A program made the position numbers and the translations under genes. From the NCBI GenBank assembly GCA_002393555.1, contig DGSP01000074.1:23874-33182 (forward strand): a DNA stretch of 9,309 bases. Reading direction: 5' to 3'. Shown here one piece after another: positions 1-6,328 of this stretch. Position 1 is the stretch's first letter. Every line of letters starts with the position of its first letter. The notes beneath the pieces were generated by a model, which did no database searches, was not told where the DNA came from, and saw nothing but the letters and a program-made list of their open reading frames with translations. The DNA comes from Prevotellaceae bacterium UBA4359. Lineage in GTDB: Bacteria > Bacteroidota > Bacteroidia > Bacteroidales > Bacteroidaceae.

Positions 1-2
1 CC

Positions 3-134
3 GCCGAAGGCGTAATTCTTATACCGAACTCACGTTGGGTTAATGATGAAAAAAGGAAAATGTGGCAAAATGTCAAAGAACACACCAAGGGCTGTCACTC
101 AAGGCTCATCGAATGGGCTGGTTGGGAAACTTAA
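3..134 (+). CDS. C-terminal end of an unrecognised protein (partial, 5' end outside window)
   Basis: Reading frame 3 is open from the window edge to a TAA at 132-134 and gives 43 residues that begin AEGVILIPNSRWV and end LIEWAGWET. The composition, with three Trp and mixed charged residues, looks like a real globular C-terminus; the other two plus frames close early, at about positions 13 and 40. I do not recognise the family and assign no function. The gene runs toward the GT9 gene on the opposite strand and stops 141 bp before that gene's stop codon, so the two converge. No plus-strand terminator is obvious: the hairpin at 178-211 lacks a T-tract on the plus-strand side. The true start and full length lie left of the window. 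Confidence 0.55.
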   Translation, partial: AEGVILIPNSRWVNDEKRKMWQNVKEHTKGCHSRLIEWAGWET

Positions 135-170
135 ATGGGTGTGTTCATGAAAAAATGTTTGTTATGATGT

Positions 171-211
171 AAAAAAACGCACCTTTCGGCCATAGGAGAC
201 TGAAAAGTGCG
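171..211 (-). terminator. Rho-independent terminator of the GT9 gene
   Basis: Positions 178-187 (CGCACCTTTC) pair with 202-211 (GAAAAGTGCG) around a 14-nt loop. As minus-strand RNA all ten positions pair, the C/A mismatch of the plus strand becoming a U-G wobble. Seven A's at 171-177 become a U7 tract directly after the stem in the minus-strand transcript. Strand asymmetry of both the pairing and the T-tract therefore assigns it to the minus-strand gene that stops at 276, about 65 bp upstream. Confidence 0.75.
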
Positions 212-275
212 GCAAAGTTAGGGGAAAAAGAATGCAAGGATGATAGGAAAATCCCTAAAAAGAGGGTGGAAAAGC

Positions 276-1313
276 CTATTGCAGACGTGAAGTGAAGTCT
301 TTTAGCCGTTCCCACACTCGTTCTTGGGTGATGAGGGCGTATTGTGCTTCGCGGCTCATCTTGGTCAGTTCCTTCGAGGTGGCGAAGTCGGTGGGGGCGA
401 TGCCTTCGGCCAGCACCTTGTTCTGTGGAATCCACACGGTCTTGCTGTTGCCCGGGGCGCAGATGACGAAAGAAGGGCATCCGGCGGCGTGCATGATGTG
501 GCGCGCTCCGCCTTCGTTGCCGAAGAAGAGGGTCATGAAGTAGCCCATGGCCACCAGTTGGCGCGAGGAACGGGCCTGCACGTCGATGAAGACTTGGCGG
601 GGGCGGTTCAGTTTCTTGTAAACCCGGCGCGCATTCTCCTCTTCTTGTCCTGGGGCATAGTTGAAGACAACTTGCCACTCCGGGTATTCCTGGATGAACT
701 GACTGAGCACCCACACCATGCGGTCTTCGTCCCACACCTTCGAGGCCAGTTTGGCCGTCACGTTGGCCAGCATGATTGGTTTCGTGAGGTCGAGGCCCTG
801 TTGCTGCAGGTAGAGACCGAAGTCTTTCTTCTCGGCCTCCGTGATGTGGAGGGTGAACTCTCTGACAGGTTCGATGGGCTTGATGGCATTGAGCGGTGAG
901 GCAAAGTTCACGTCATGCTCCACCATCGACTTGCTGCCACAGGGTGGAATCATGTGGTTAAAAGCCAGTCGGGTGTAACTCTTCTTCACGCCGATGCGGT
1001 AGGGTGTGTGGGGCGAGAAGCGGGCAAAGAGCATGGTGTTGGCCGTGCTGCGCATGTCGATGATGATGTCGTAGTGGGTGTGGTGCACAATCTCCCACAC
1101 TCGTTTCAGGTAGTGGACAAAATGGTGGCGTTCCTCATCGTCGAAGGTGATGATGCGGTCGATGGAGGGATGCCCCTGAAAGAGCGGGGCTATCTTTTCG
1201 TTCAGCACGAAGTGTATCTGCGCCTCGGGAAAGTTGTGGCGCAGCGTGTTGAGCAGGGCGGTGGCGAGGATGGCATCGCCCATCTGGCGGAATCGGATGA
1301 CGAGTATGTTCAT
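276..1313 (-). CDS. Glycosyltransferase family 9 (ADP-heptose:LPS heptosyltransferase-like)
   Basis: This is a 345-residue protein, the usual length for GT9. It starts MNILVIRFRQMGDAILATALL, with the typical N-terminal first beta strand followed by an R-x-x-x-x-G-D motif (residues 7-13). The C-terminal half carries the donor-site segment FFGNEGGARHIMHAAGCPSF (about 263-282), the counterpart of the GNDSGPxH..AA.G.P region of WaaF/WaaC heptosyltransferases; the usual D is E and the S is G here. GT9 enzymes are GT-B fold cytoplasmic enzymes that add heptose or a related sugar to the LPS inner core. The chosen ATG at 1313 lies about 22 bp after a TATCTTTG promoter element, and the protein begins directly with the first beta strand. 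It is a single-gene unit divergent from the GT4-LicD-kinase operon and has its own terminator. The exact donor sugar cannot be read from sequence. Confidence 0.9.
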   Translation of the reverse strand: MNILVIRFRQMGDAILATALLNTLRHNFPEAQIHFVLNEKIAPLFQGHPSIDRIITFDDEERHHFVHYLKRVWEIVHHTHYDIIIDMRSTANTMLFARFSPHTPYRIGVKKSYTRLAFNHMIPPCGSKSMVEHDVNFASPLNAIKPIEPVREFTLHITEAEKKDFGLYLQQQGLDLTKPIMLANVTAKLASKVWDEDRMVWVLSQFIQEYPEWQVVFNYAPGQEEENARRVYKKLNRPRQVFIDVQARSSRQLVAMGYFMTLFFGNEGGARHIMHAAGCPSFVICAPGNSKTVWIPQNKVLAEGIAPTDFATSKELTKMSREAQYALITQERVWERLKDFTSRLQ

Positions 1314-1335
1314 AAGTCGTTGGATTGTTGGGTGG

Positions 1336-1343
1336 CAAAGATA
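1336..1343 (-). promoter_or_regulatory. Bacteroidota-type -7 promoter element for the GT9 gene
   Basis: The minus strand reads TATCTTTG, an exact match to the TAnnTTTG -7 consensus of the Bacteroidota housekeeping sigma factor. Transcription would start a few bases downstream, giving a leader of about 15-22 nt before the ATG at 1313. No clear -33 TTTG or TTG is visible at the expected distance, where the DNA is instead the GTGAAAA heptamer array. Confidence 0.55.
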
Positions 1344-1350
1344 GTAAATA

Positions 1351-1541
1351 AAGTGAAAAGTGGAAAGTGAAATGTGAAAAATCTGTTTTTTTTAGGAGTT
1401 AAAGGAGTTAGAGGAGTTAAAGAAGTTAGAGCCGAATGTGATGCTGATGTCAAAGTATCGGCCTTTAACTTCTGAGCGGAGCGAACACTCCTATCACTTC
1501 TTTTTCAAGATTTTTCACTTATTATTCTTCACTTTTCACGT
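1351..1541. repeat. Long imperfect inverted repeat filling the divergent promoter region
   Basis: Four pairs of complementary blocks are nested in order about a centre near 1446: GTGAAAAGTG 1353-1362 with CACTTTTCAC 1530-1539; GTGAAAAATCT 1374-1384 with AGATTTTTCAC 1508-1518; AGGAGT 1394-1399 with ACTCCT 1487-1492; and AGAAGTTAGAGCCGA 1421-1435 with TCGGCCTTTAACTTCT 1458-1473 (imperfect). The left arm opens with four heptamers (GTGAAAA, GTGGAAA, GTGAAAT, GTGAAAA; 1353-1380). The arms have diverged, but the register is kept over about 90 bp. No ORF with coding character lies inside. It separates the two divergent promoters and resembles a decayed MITE-like or REP-like palindrome. Confidence 0.7.
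1394..1429 (+). repeat. Four tandem 9-bp units (AGGAGTTAA type)
   Basis: AGGAGTTAA, AGGAGTTAG, AGGAGTTAA and AGAAGTTAG follow each other without a gap at 1394-1402, 1403-1411, 1412-1420 and 1421-1429. The array lies inside the left arm of the larger inverted repeat. The unit contains AGGAG, but no start codon follows at a useful spacing, so it is not read as a ribosome binding site. Confidence 0.75.
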
Positions 1542-1549
1542 TTTTTCAC

Positions 1550-1557
1550 TACCTTTG
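1550..1557 (+). promoter_or_regulatory. Bacteroidota-type -7 promoter element for the GT4-LicD-kinase operon
   Basis: TACCTTTG matches the TAnnTTTG -7 consensus exactly and ends only 4 bp before the ATG at 1562. A start site at the usual distance from this element would fall on or next to the start codon, so the mRNA would be leaderless or nearly so. No recognisable -33 element is seen upstream, where the sequence is repeat arm. Confidence 0.5.
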
Positions 1558-1561
1558 CCCC

Positions 1562-2650
1562 ATGGAAAAGAAAAAAGTCTTGCTTGACCTTTGCGACATA
1601 GGCAATCCGACCAGTGGATTTGGGCAGATTGCCAAGAACTATGCAGAGTGGTACTCGAAGATGGACGATGAGTCCTTGCAGTTCCACTTCCTGCTGCCGA
1701 TGGGCCATGAGACAGACTATGGGCCACGGGTGGAGGTCTGCTACTGCAGGCGGAAGTTCCACAAGTATTTCCGCAAGGGACTTCCCACCGTCGATTTGTG
1801 GCACTCCACCACCCAGCAGCAGTTGAAGCGCAGGAGAGGGAAATGCAGTAAGTTTGTGCTGACCATCCACGACCTGAACTACCTGACCGAAAAGAACTGG
1901 ATTCGTCAGCAGAAGCATCATTTTATCTTGCAACGAGCCATCAATCAAGCCGATGCCGTGACGTGCATCTCAAAATATGTGGGCAAGCAGGTGGAAGAGC
2001 AGTTCGACCTGAAGGGCAAGCAGGTGAGAGTCATCTACAATGGGGTGGAGGACATCACGGGCAAGCCCGAAGAGAAGCCTGCCTTTGCCACGGGGCGGCC
2101 GTTCTTTTTTGCCATCGGCCAGATTCGTCCGAAGAAGAACTTCCACTTGCTGGTCGATATGATGCGCCACTTCCCTGACCACGACCTCTATATAGCCGGC
2201 GATGACCACTTTGCCTTTGCCCAAGTGGTGCGCGAACACATCGAGGGTCTGGAGACGAAGAATGCCTATCTGGTGGGCAAAATCACCGATGCCGAGCGGG
2301 TGTGGCTCTACCACCATTGCGAGGCGTTTCTCTTCCCCAGTGTGGGCGAGGGGTTCGGCCTTCCGGCCATCGAGGCGATGCAGTTTGGCAAGCCCGTGTT
2401 CATCTCGTCGGCCACCTGTCTGCCCGAGATTTGTGGCGACTGTGCCACGGTGTGGCAGAGTTTGCAGCCCGGCGAGATGGCGACTGTGGTGAAAGCGGAC
2501 CTTGCGAGTTTCGGCCAAGATGCTGCAGGAGCGGAGCGAAGGGAGCGGGTGAAACGGCATGCGCAAGAATATAGTTATGACAAAAATATATCGGCATATA
2601 TGAAACTGTATAAGGAATTGCTTTCGGTGCCGATGGAAAGGAAAGACTAA
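1562..2650 (+). CDS. Glycosyltransferase family 4 (GT-B)
   Basis: The 362-residue protein has the full GT4 layout. An N-terminal glycine-containing loop (GNPTSGFGQIAKNY, 14-27) is followed by TIHDLNYL (101-108), CISKYV (135-140) and VIYNGVE (157-163) at the domain hinge. The donor-binding half has GQIRPKKNFHLLVD (186-199) and SVGEGFGLPAIEAM (260-273), in which E263 and E271 form the E-x7-E motif that contacts the nucleotide sugar. GT4 enzymes are retaining and transfer a sugar from an NDP or GDP donor; the exact sugar cannot be told. No signal peptide or membrane span is seen, so it acts at the cytoplasmic face. It is the first gene of a plus-strand operon and ends 2 bp before the LicD start. 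The ATG follows TACCTTTG directly, with no Shine-Dalgarno sequence. Confidence 0.93.
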   Translation: MEKKKVLLDLCDIGNPTSGFGQIAKNYAEWYSKMDDESLQFHFLLPMGHETDYGPRVEVCYCRRKFHKYFRKGLPTVDLWHSTTQQQLKRRRGKCSKFVLTIHDLNYLTEKNWIRQQKHHFILQRAINQADAVTCISKYVGKQVEEQFDLKGKQVRVIYNGVEDITGKPEEKPAFATGRPFFFAIGQIRPKKNFHLLVDMMRHFPDHDLYIAGDDHFAFAQVVREHIEGLETKNAYLVGKITDAERVWLYHHCEAFLFPSVGEGFGLPAIEAMQFGKPVFISSATCLPEICGDCATVWQSLQPGEMATVVKADLASFGQDAAGAERRERVKRHAQEYSYDKNISAYMKLYKELLSVPMERKD

Positions 2651-2652
2651 TT

Positions 2653-3504
2653 ATGCGACTAATACATACTGTAAACTATGACATCAAGACCTTGCAGGGC
2701 AGGCTTGTCCCGGTGCTTGAGTGTATGGACAAGGTGTGCCGCGAGCACCATCTGCGCTACTATCTGTGGGCTGGCACCATGCTGGGTGCAGTACGGCACA
2801 AGGGCTTCATTCCTTGGGATGACGACATGGACATCTGCATGCCGCGTCCCGACTACGAGACCCTGCTGGCCCATTGCCACGAGTGGATGCCTGAGCCGTT
2901 TGAGGTGCTGGGGCCTCACAACCGCCCCGACTACCCTTACCCCTTTGCCAAGGTGGAGGATGGCAGCACCACGGTGATAGAGCGTCCCGACTTCCAATTC
3001 CCTGAGGGCATCTATGTGGACATCTTTCCGCTGGATGGCATCCCTTCTGACCCCGACATTGTGAAGAGCCATCTGAAGACCTACAAGTTCTATCGCCACC
3101 TCCTCTTCTTCCGTGGCAGGGACCCCTTCAAGCACGGCAAGGGACCTCGTTCGTGGTGGCCGCTGCTCATCCACAAGGTCTTCTCCATGAAGTGGTTGCA
3201 GGACAAAGTGCACAGTCTGATGACAAAATACAGTTTTGACGATTACGACGATGTGATAGACTACGACTCCTGCGAACACGGCATCATCAAGAAAGAATGG
3301 CTGGCAGAGCCGAAGCCGTATGAGTTTGAGGGAAAAACGTTCATGGGTCTGTCCGATGCCGACAAATATCTTACCCACATGTATGGAGACTACATGACAC
3401 CTCCTCCGAAGGAGAAGCAGATACAGCATAAGTTCATGTTTTTAGATTTTGACATGCCCTACAGAGAATATATGAAGAAAAATAATATAAAAATAGGTCT
3501 ATGA
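2653..3504 (+). CDS. LicD-family phosphotransferase (first copy)
   Basis: This is a 283-residue LicD/fukutin-type protein. The diagnostic block AGTMLGAVRHKGFIPWDDD (40-58) continues with M-D, giving the acidic cluster D56, D57, D58 and D60 expected to bind metal. A second conserved block, GIYVDIFPLDG, is at 119-129, and a late YGDYM segment is near 244. LicD proteins transfer phosphocholine, or in other systems related phospho-groups, from a CDP-linked donor onto glycans. The second copy at 6329-7144 is clearly related: both share RYY..AGT.LGAVRHKGFIPWDDD, the EWMP.PFEV segment and an RDPF.HG.GP.SW segment. It starts 2 bp after the GT4 stop and overlaps the kinase gene by 4 bp, implying translational coupling. 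The 3' end is strongly A/T-rich, which probably serves the next start codon. The group transferred and the acceptor sugar are unknown. Confidence 0.92.
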   Translation: MRLIHTVNYDIKTLQGRLVPVLECMDKVCREHHLRYYLWAGTMLGAVRHKGFIPWDDDMDICMPRPDYETLLAHCHEWMPEPFEVLGPHNRPDYPYPFAKVEDGSTTVIERPDFQFPEGIYVDIFPLDGIPSDPDIVKSHLKTYKFYRHLLFFRGRDPFKHGKGPRSWWPLLIHKVFSMKWLQDKVHSLMTKYSFDDYDDVIDYDSCEHGIIKKEWLAEPKPYEFEGKTFMGLSDADKYLTHMYGDYMTPPPKEKQIQHKFMFLDFDMPYREYMKKNNIKIGL

Positions 3505-4253
3505 AATATAAGTATATCATCAATCCCGACTACGAATGCTTGAGGAAGTTTATAGAAAAGGTACCTAACGCATTTGACCATGAGGGAGTGTTGGTTTATG
3601 ACCAGCGCAACCAAGTGAGAATCTTCAAGGAGAAGGGCGAGAAGATTGTGGTGAAACGCTTTCATCGCTCCTTGCTCCCCCAGCGGTTTGACTACACCTT
3701 TGTTCGTCCCAGCAAGGCAAAACGGGCCTACACCTACGGGCTCAAGTTGCTGGAACTGGGCATCAGCACCCCCACGCCCATCGCTTGTATCGAGGAATAC
3801 AAGTGGGGACTCTTCCGTCGGGGCTATCTGGTGTCAGCCTACTGTGGCGACCCCGATGCCAGAGTGCTGCGCGAAGAATGGGAGAAGCGCGATGACCTGG
3901 TTGAAGGGTTGGCCCACTTCCTCGTGAAGATGCACGAGAAAGGCTTCTTGCATGGCGACACCAACCTGTCCAATTTCCTCTATCATGCCGACCCTGCGGC
4001 TCCGGGCGGCGTGAGTTTCACCACTATCGACATCAACCGTTCGCACTTTGTGGAGAATCCCACGAAGGAAGAGTGTCTGCGCAGCCTCATGCGCCTCACT
4101 CATGTGCGCCCAGCCATGAAGAAGATTGTGGCGCGCTATGCCGAACTGCGCGGATGGAATGCCGACGAATGCTACAACTTCATCATCGACGAGTTGAAAG
4201 CCTTTGAAAGTCGTCGGGAGAAGAAGAAAAAAATCAAGTCAGCCTTCAAGTGA
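3501..4253 (+). CDS. Lipopolysaccharide kinase (WaaP/KdkA/InaA family)
   Basis: The 250-residue protein has a small protein-kinase-like fold. VVKRF (50-54) supplies the putative ATP lysine K52. SKAKRAYTYGLKLLELGIST (71-90) followed by PTPIA is the typical WaaP-family helix and hinge region. HGDTNLSNFLY (151-161) is the catalytic loop with D153 and N158, and TIDINRSHF (175-183) carries the metal-binding D177. These enzymes phosphorylate Kdo or heptose of the LPS inner core from ATP. Choline kinase (LicA) has a similar catalytic loop, but the DINR motif and the helix region fit the LPS-kinase family better. The ATGA overlap with LicD (3501-3504) suggests the two are made together. The C-terminus is very basic (ESRREKKKKIKSAFK), perhaps for contact with anionic lipid. 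It is the last gene of the operon, with the large terminator 34 bp downstream. Confidence 0.87.
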   Translation: MKYKYIINPDYECLRKFIEKVPNAFDHEGVLVYDQRNQVRIFKEKGEKIVVKRFHRSLLPQRFDYTFVRPSKAKRAYTYGLKLLELGISTPTPIACIEEYKWGLFRRGYLVSAYCGDPDARVLREEWEKRDDLVEGLAHFLVKMHEKGFLHGDTNLSNFLYHADPAAPGGVSFTTIDINRSHFVENPTKEECLRSLMRLTHVRPAMKKIVARYAELRGWNADECYNFIIDELKAFESRREKKKKIKSAFK

Positions 4254-4286
4254 CCCCCGTCGCATCTGATGCGGAAATGAAGGCAT

Positions 4287-4372
4287 AAAAAAAGCGTACC
4301 CCTCGACTGTGGCGCGTCGTACCCCTCGGGTACGGCATACCGCAGTCGAGGGGTACGCCTTTTATGTTTCTT
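4287..4372. terminator. Bidirectional terminator, near-perfect 31-position hairpin
   Basis: Positions 4294-4324 fold onto 4328-4358 with a 3-nt CTC loop. The outer 16 bp (GCGTACCCCTCGACTG with CAGTCGAGGGGTACGC) and the inner 7 bp (CGTACCC with GGGTACG) are perfect; only two C/A mismatches and three wobbles lie between (plus-strand count). Seven A's at 4287-4293 give a U7 tract for minus-strand RNA, and CTTTTATGTTTCTT follows the stem for plus-strand RNA. It sits between converging stop codons at 4253 and 4407, so it serves both operons. CGTACCCCTCG occurs twice (4295-4305 and 4318-4328), so alternative pairings exist. Confidence 0.92.
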
Positions 4373-4380
4373 AACGTCAG

Positions 4381-4418
4381 TGCGGCATAAGAGAACTCTC
4401 AGGAGTTCAACCTCCGCA
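4381..4418. other. Nested small hairpin over the stop codon of the GT-B gene
   Basis: GAACTC (4393-4398) pairs with GAGTTC (4403-4408) around TCAG, and this is framed by TGCGG (4381-4385) pairing with CCGCA (4414-4418). The minus-strand stop codon (4407-4409) lies at the edge of the inner stem. There is no T-tract, so it is not an independent terminator. It may protect the 3' end of the mRNA or may be chance. Confidence 0.4.
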
Positions 4419-5378
4419 TTCTTCTATGGTTTGGAAGATGAGCGGCATGCGCTTCTCCCACGGCGCATACTCTAAGGCCACGGCACGGTTGCGGTTGACC
4501 AGTTCCTGATAGTCCTCCAAGTGGCTGAGAATGTGCCTAATCTGGCTGCAGGGGTCCACAAAGTCGGCCTCAATCACGGGGTTGTAGCCAATCAGGTCCA
4601 TCAACTCCTGCGGACAATGGCCCACGATGATGCACCTTGACAGCATCCCCTCCCAAAAGCGCATGGTCAGCGTGTCGATGCCGCCATCCTCTCGGGTGTT
4701 GCGCATGCAGAGCGGGAAGGAGATGACAATTTTCGAGTCTGCCACCTTCTGGGTGAAGGTGCTCCAGTCTTCAAACATCATCAAAGCCCCCTTGTCTGGG
4801 TTTTGCGGGTTATAGATGAACTTGCAGCAGTCTTCCAGACGGCCGTCCATCAGTTTCTTGTGGAAATATTTGTGTTTCTGCCCCAGTTCATACACGTCAA
4901 TACCCCTTTCTGCCAGCGGCTTTCCTGCCTGATAGTCGGTGATATCGACCCCTTCTGGGATATGCACAAACTTCACACCGGGCAGCCGTCTGGCAAACTC
5001 CTTGCCCACATCCGACGCGGTGATGAAACACAGTTTGCAGTGCAGCAGGCGCAGGTCGCGCTCCAGCCTTTTCCAGGTGGAAGGCCAGCAGTCCCAGAGC
5101 ATGGGGATGATGTCGCCCTGGAAAAGGTAGGGCAGGGAAGACTTGAGCAGATGGCCTCCACGCGAGCAGACGAGAAAAGTCTTCCCCTTTCTTCGGAGGG
5201 GCAGAGGAGAAAGTGCCAGCATCTTGAACAAGTGGCGGACGAGGCGATGCCTCATCCATTGGCTCTGTTCCACCGCCTTTCCGCCTTGGGCCATCCATGC
5301 TTCGCAAAAACTCTGCATATACACCTGCTTGTCTTGCGGCGAACGCGGATGGTTGACTATATAGATGTTTGTCTGCAT
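4407..5378 (-). CDS. GT-B fold glycosyltransferase (group 1-like, GT4-type C-terminus)
   Basis: The 323-residue protein starts with a beta strand, MQTNIYIVNHPRSPQDKQVY. It has HIPEGVDITDY (139-149), the equivalent of the I-P-N/E-G-V-D hinge of GT4 enzymes, and a donor-side segment TLTMRFWEGMLSRCIIVGHC (236-255) resembling the R.(F/Y)E....G...V region of the Glyco_trans_1_2 type. The canonical E-x7-E motif is not evident, so assignment to a numbered GT family is tentative. A Trp-rich stretch (MLWDCWPSTWKRL, 93-105) is unusual and may form the acceptor site. It is the last gene of the minus-strand operon, 29 bp after the GT2 stop, and terminates at the shared hairpin. The start ATG at 5378 is preceded by an A/T-rich stretch without a Shine-Dalgarno sequence. 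Donor and acceptor are unknown. Confidence 0.75.
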   Translation of the reverse strand: MQTNIYIVNHPRSPQDKQVYMQSFCEAWMAQGGKAVEQSQWMRHRLVRHLFKMLALSPLPLRRKGKTFLVCSRGGHLLKSSLPYLFQGDIIPMLWDCWPSTWKRLERDLRLLHCKLCFITASDVGKEFARRLPGVKFVHIPEGVDITDYQAGKPLAERGIDVYELGQKHKYFHKKLMDGRLEDCCKFIYNPQNPDKGALMMFEDWSTFTQKVADSKIVISFPLCMRNTREDGGIDTLTMRFWEGMLSRCIIVGHCPQELMDLIGYNPVIEADFVDPCSQIRHILSHLEDYQELVNRNRAVALEYAPWEKRMPLIFQTIEECGG

Positions 5379-5407
5379 ATAGAGATAAGAGTGATTGATA
5401 TGATTAG

Positions 5408-6301
5408 TCAGTTCGGCAATTTGGTCAGGTCAAAACAAACGCCAAATCCCCTCAGCGCCAGATAGTAGAGTCCCTTTATGCGCGCCCACCTCTTCTTTTC
5501 CTTGATGGTGTCGAGGTCATGAGGCTGCGACCTGAGGCCCCATCTCTCCCCTTGGCGTGTGATGAACTGCCTCATGATAGAGTTTGAGATTCCCCACTTG
5601 AGCAGGAACTGCACAGCCCCGTCGTTCTTCCTGATTCGGGTTGTGGTCTTAGTCTCAAAGTGATATACGCGGCAGTCCCCAAGCCCCTTCATGTAGCGCA
5701 CACCCACCATGAGAAGTTTGGCCGTGAAATCAGGGTCGCTATACATGCCCGGAGAGTATTCGATGCTGTAGCCTCCCACCAAGTCCCATATATCTCGGTG
5801 AACCAGTGTGGGTGGGCGAGTGGCCCCCTGCCAGTCCCCGTAGGGCAGCGTCTTGTATTCCTTCAGCAGCCGCTCCTTCTGAAACGTCTCCACAGAGTCG
5901 CCAAAGTCGGCACAAAGCCCCACATCCTTCTGGTCGTGAGGCTGAATCATCGTGCCAGACAGATAGAAAAGATTGTCGGGCAGGCTTTTCACCTCCTCCA
6001 TCAGCACCTTGTCCCATCCCGGAAGCACATACATGTCATCATTGATGAAAAAGATGTAGTCCGTCTTCACCAGGCGGCGCATCGAGTTCATGGCAAGACA
6101 CACCCCGATGTTCTTTTCCGAAAAAGTATAGTCCAGCCCCTCCGACTTCACCCAGTCAAGAGTTCCGTCAGCACCCTCATTCACGTGAACGATAATCTGG
6201 TGTTGCAGGCATGAGTGTTCCCGAATGCTCTCCACACACAGTTTCAGAAAAGGAAGGTTATTCCATGAGGGAATCAAGATAGAGAATCCTGTCAAATCCA
6301 T
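5408..6301 (-). CDS. Glycosyltransferase family 2 (GT-A)
   Basis: The 297-residue protein has the family-2 layout. FSILIPSWNNLPFLKLCVES (6-25) is the first nucleotide-binding strand and helix, and EKNIGVCLAMN (62-72) is the segment that follows the second strand. IFFINDDMYVLPGWD (83-97) holds the metal-binding acidic residues D88 and D89. A later SDPD (188-191) is a likely catalytic acidic site and is followed by the VYHFETK segment (212-218) typical of this family. It would transfer a sugar from an NDP donor, usually with inversion, at the cytoplasmic face; no transmembrane segment is seen. It lies 27 bp after the second LicD gene and 29 bp before the GT-B gene, so it belongs to one operon. 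The sugar specificity cannot be deduced. Confidence 0.92.
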   Translation of the reverse strand: MDLTGFSILIPSWNNLPFLKLCVESIREHSCLQHQIIVHVNEGADGTLDWVKSEGLDYTFSEKNIGVCLAMNSMRRLVKTDYIFFINDDMYVLPGWDKVLMEEVKSLPDNLFYLSGTMIQPHDQKDVGLCADFGDSVETFQKERLLKEYKTLPYGDWQGATRPPTLVHRDIWDLVGGYSIEYSPGMYSDPDFTAKLLMVGVRYMKGLGDCRVYHFETKTTTRIRKNDGAVQFLLKWGISNSIMRQFITRQGERWGLRSQPHDLDTIKEKKRWARIKGLYYLALRGFGVCFDLTKLPN

Positions 6302-6328
6302 GAATCCGTTTGTCGTATGAGTTCTTGT

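Noticed and set aside
324..1370. Long plus-strand ORFs (324-899 and 915-1370) opposite the GT9 gene
   Set aside because: They mirror the codon structure of the GT9 gene, which has clear family motifs along its full length. The translations are low in recognisable motifs and are typical antisense shadows of a GC-rich gene.
1351..1541. Insertion sequence
   Set aside because: There is no transposase reading frame and no target-site duplication that I could identify. At most it is a non-autonomous or decayed palindrome.
4261..4273. Small hairpin CGCAT-CTG-ATGCG after the kinase stop codon as a separate terminator
   Set aside because: The stem is 5 bp with no T-tract after it, and the strong shared terminator follows within about 20 bp.
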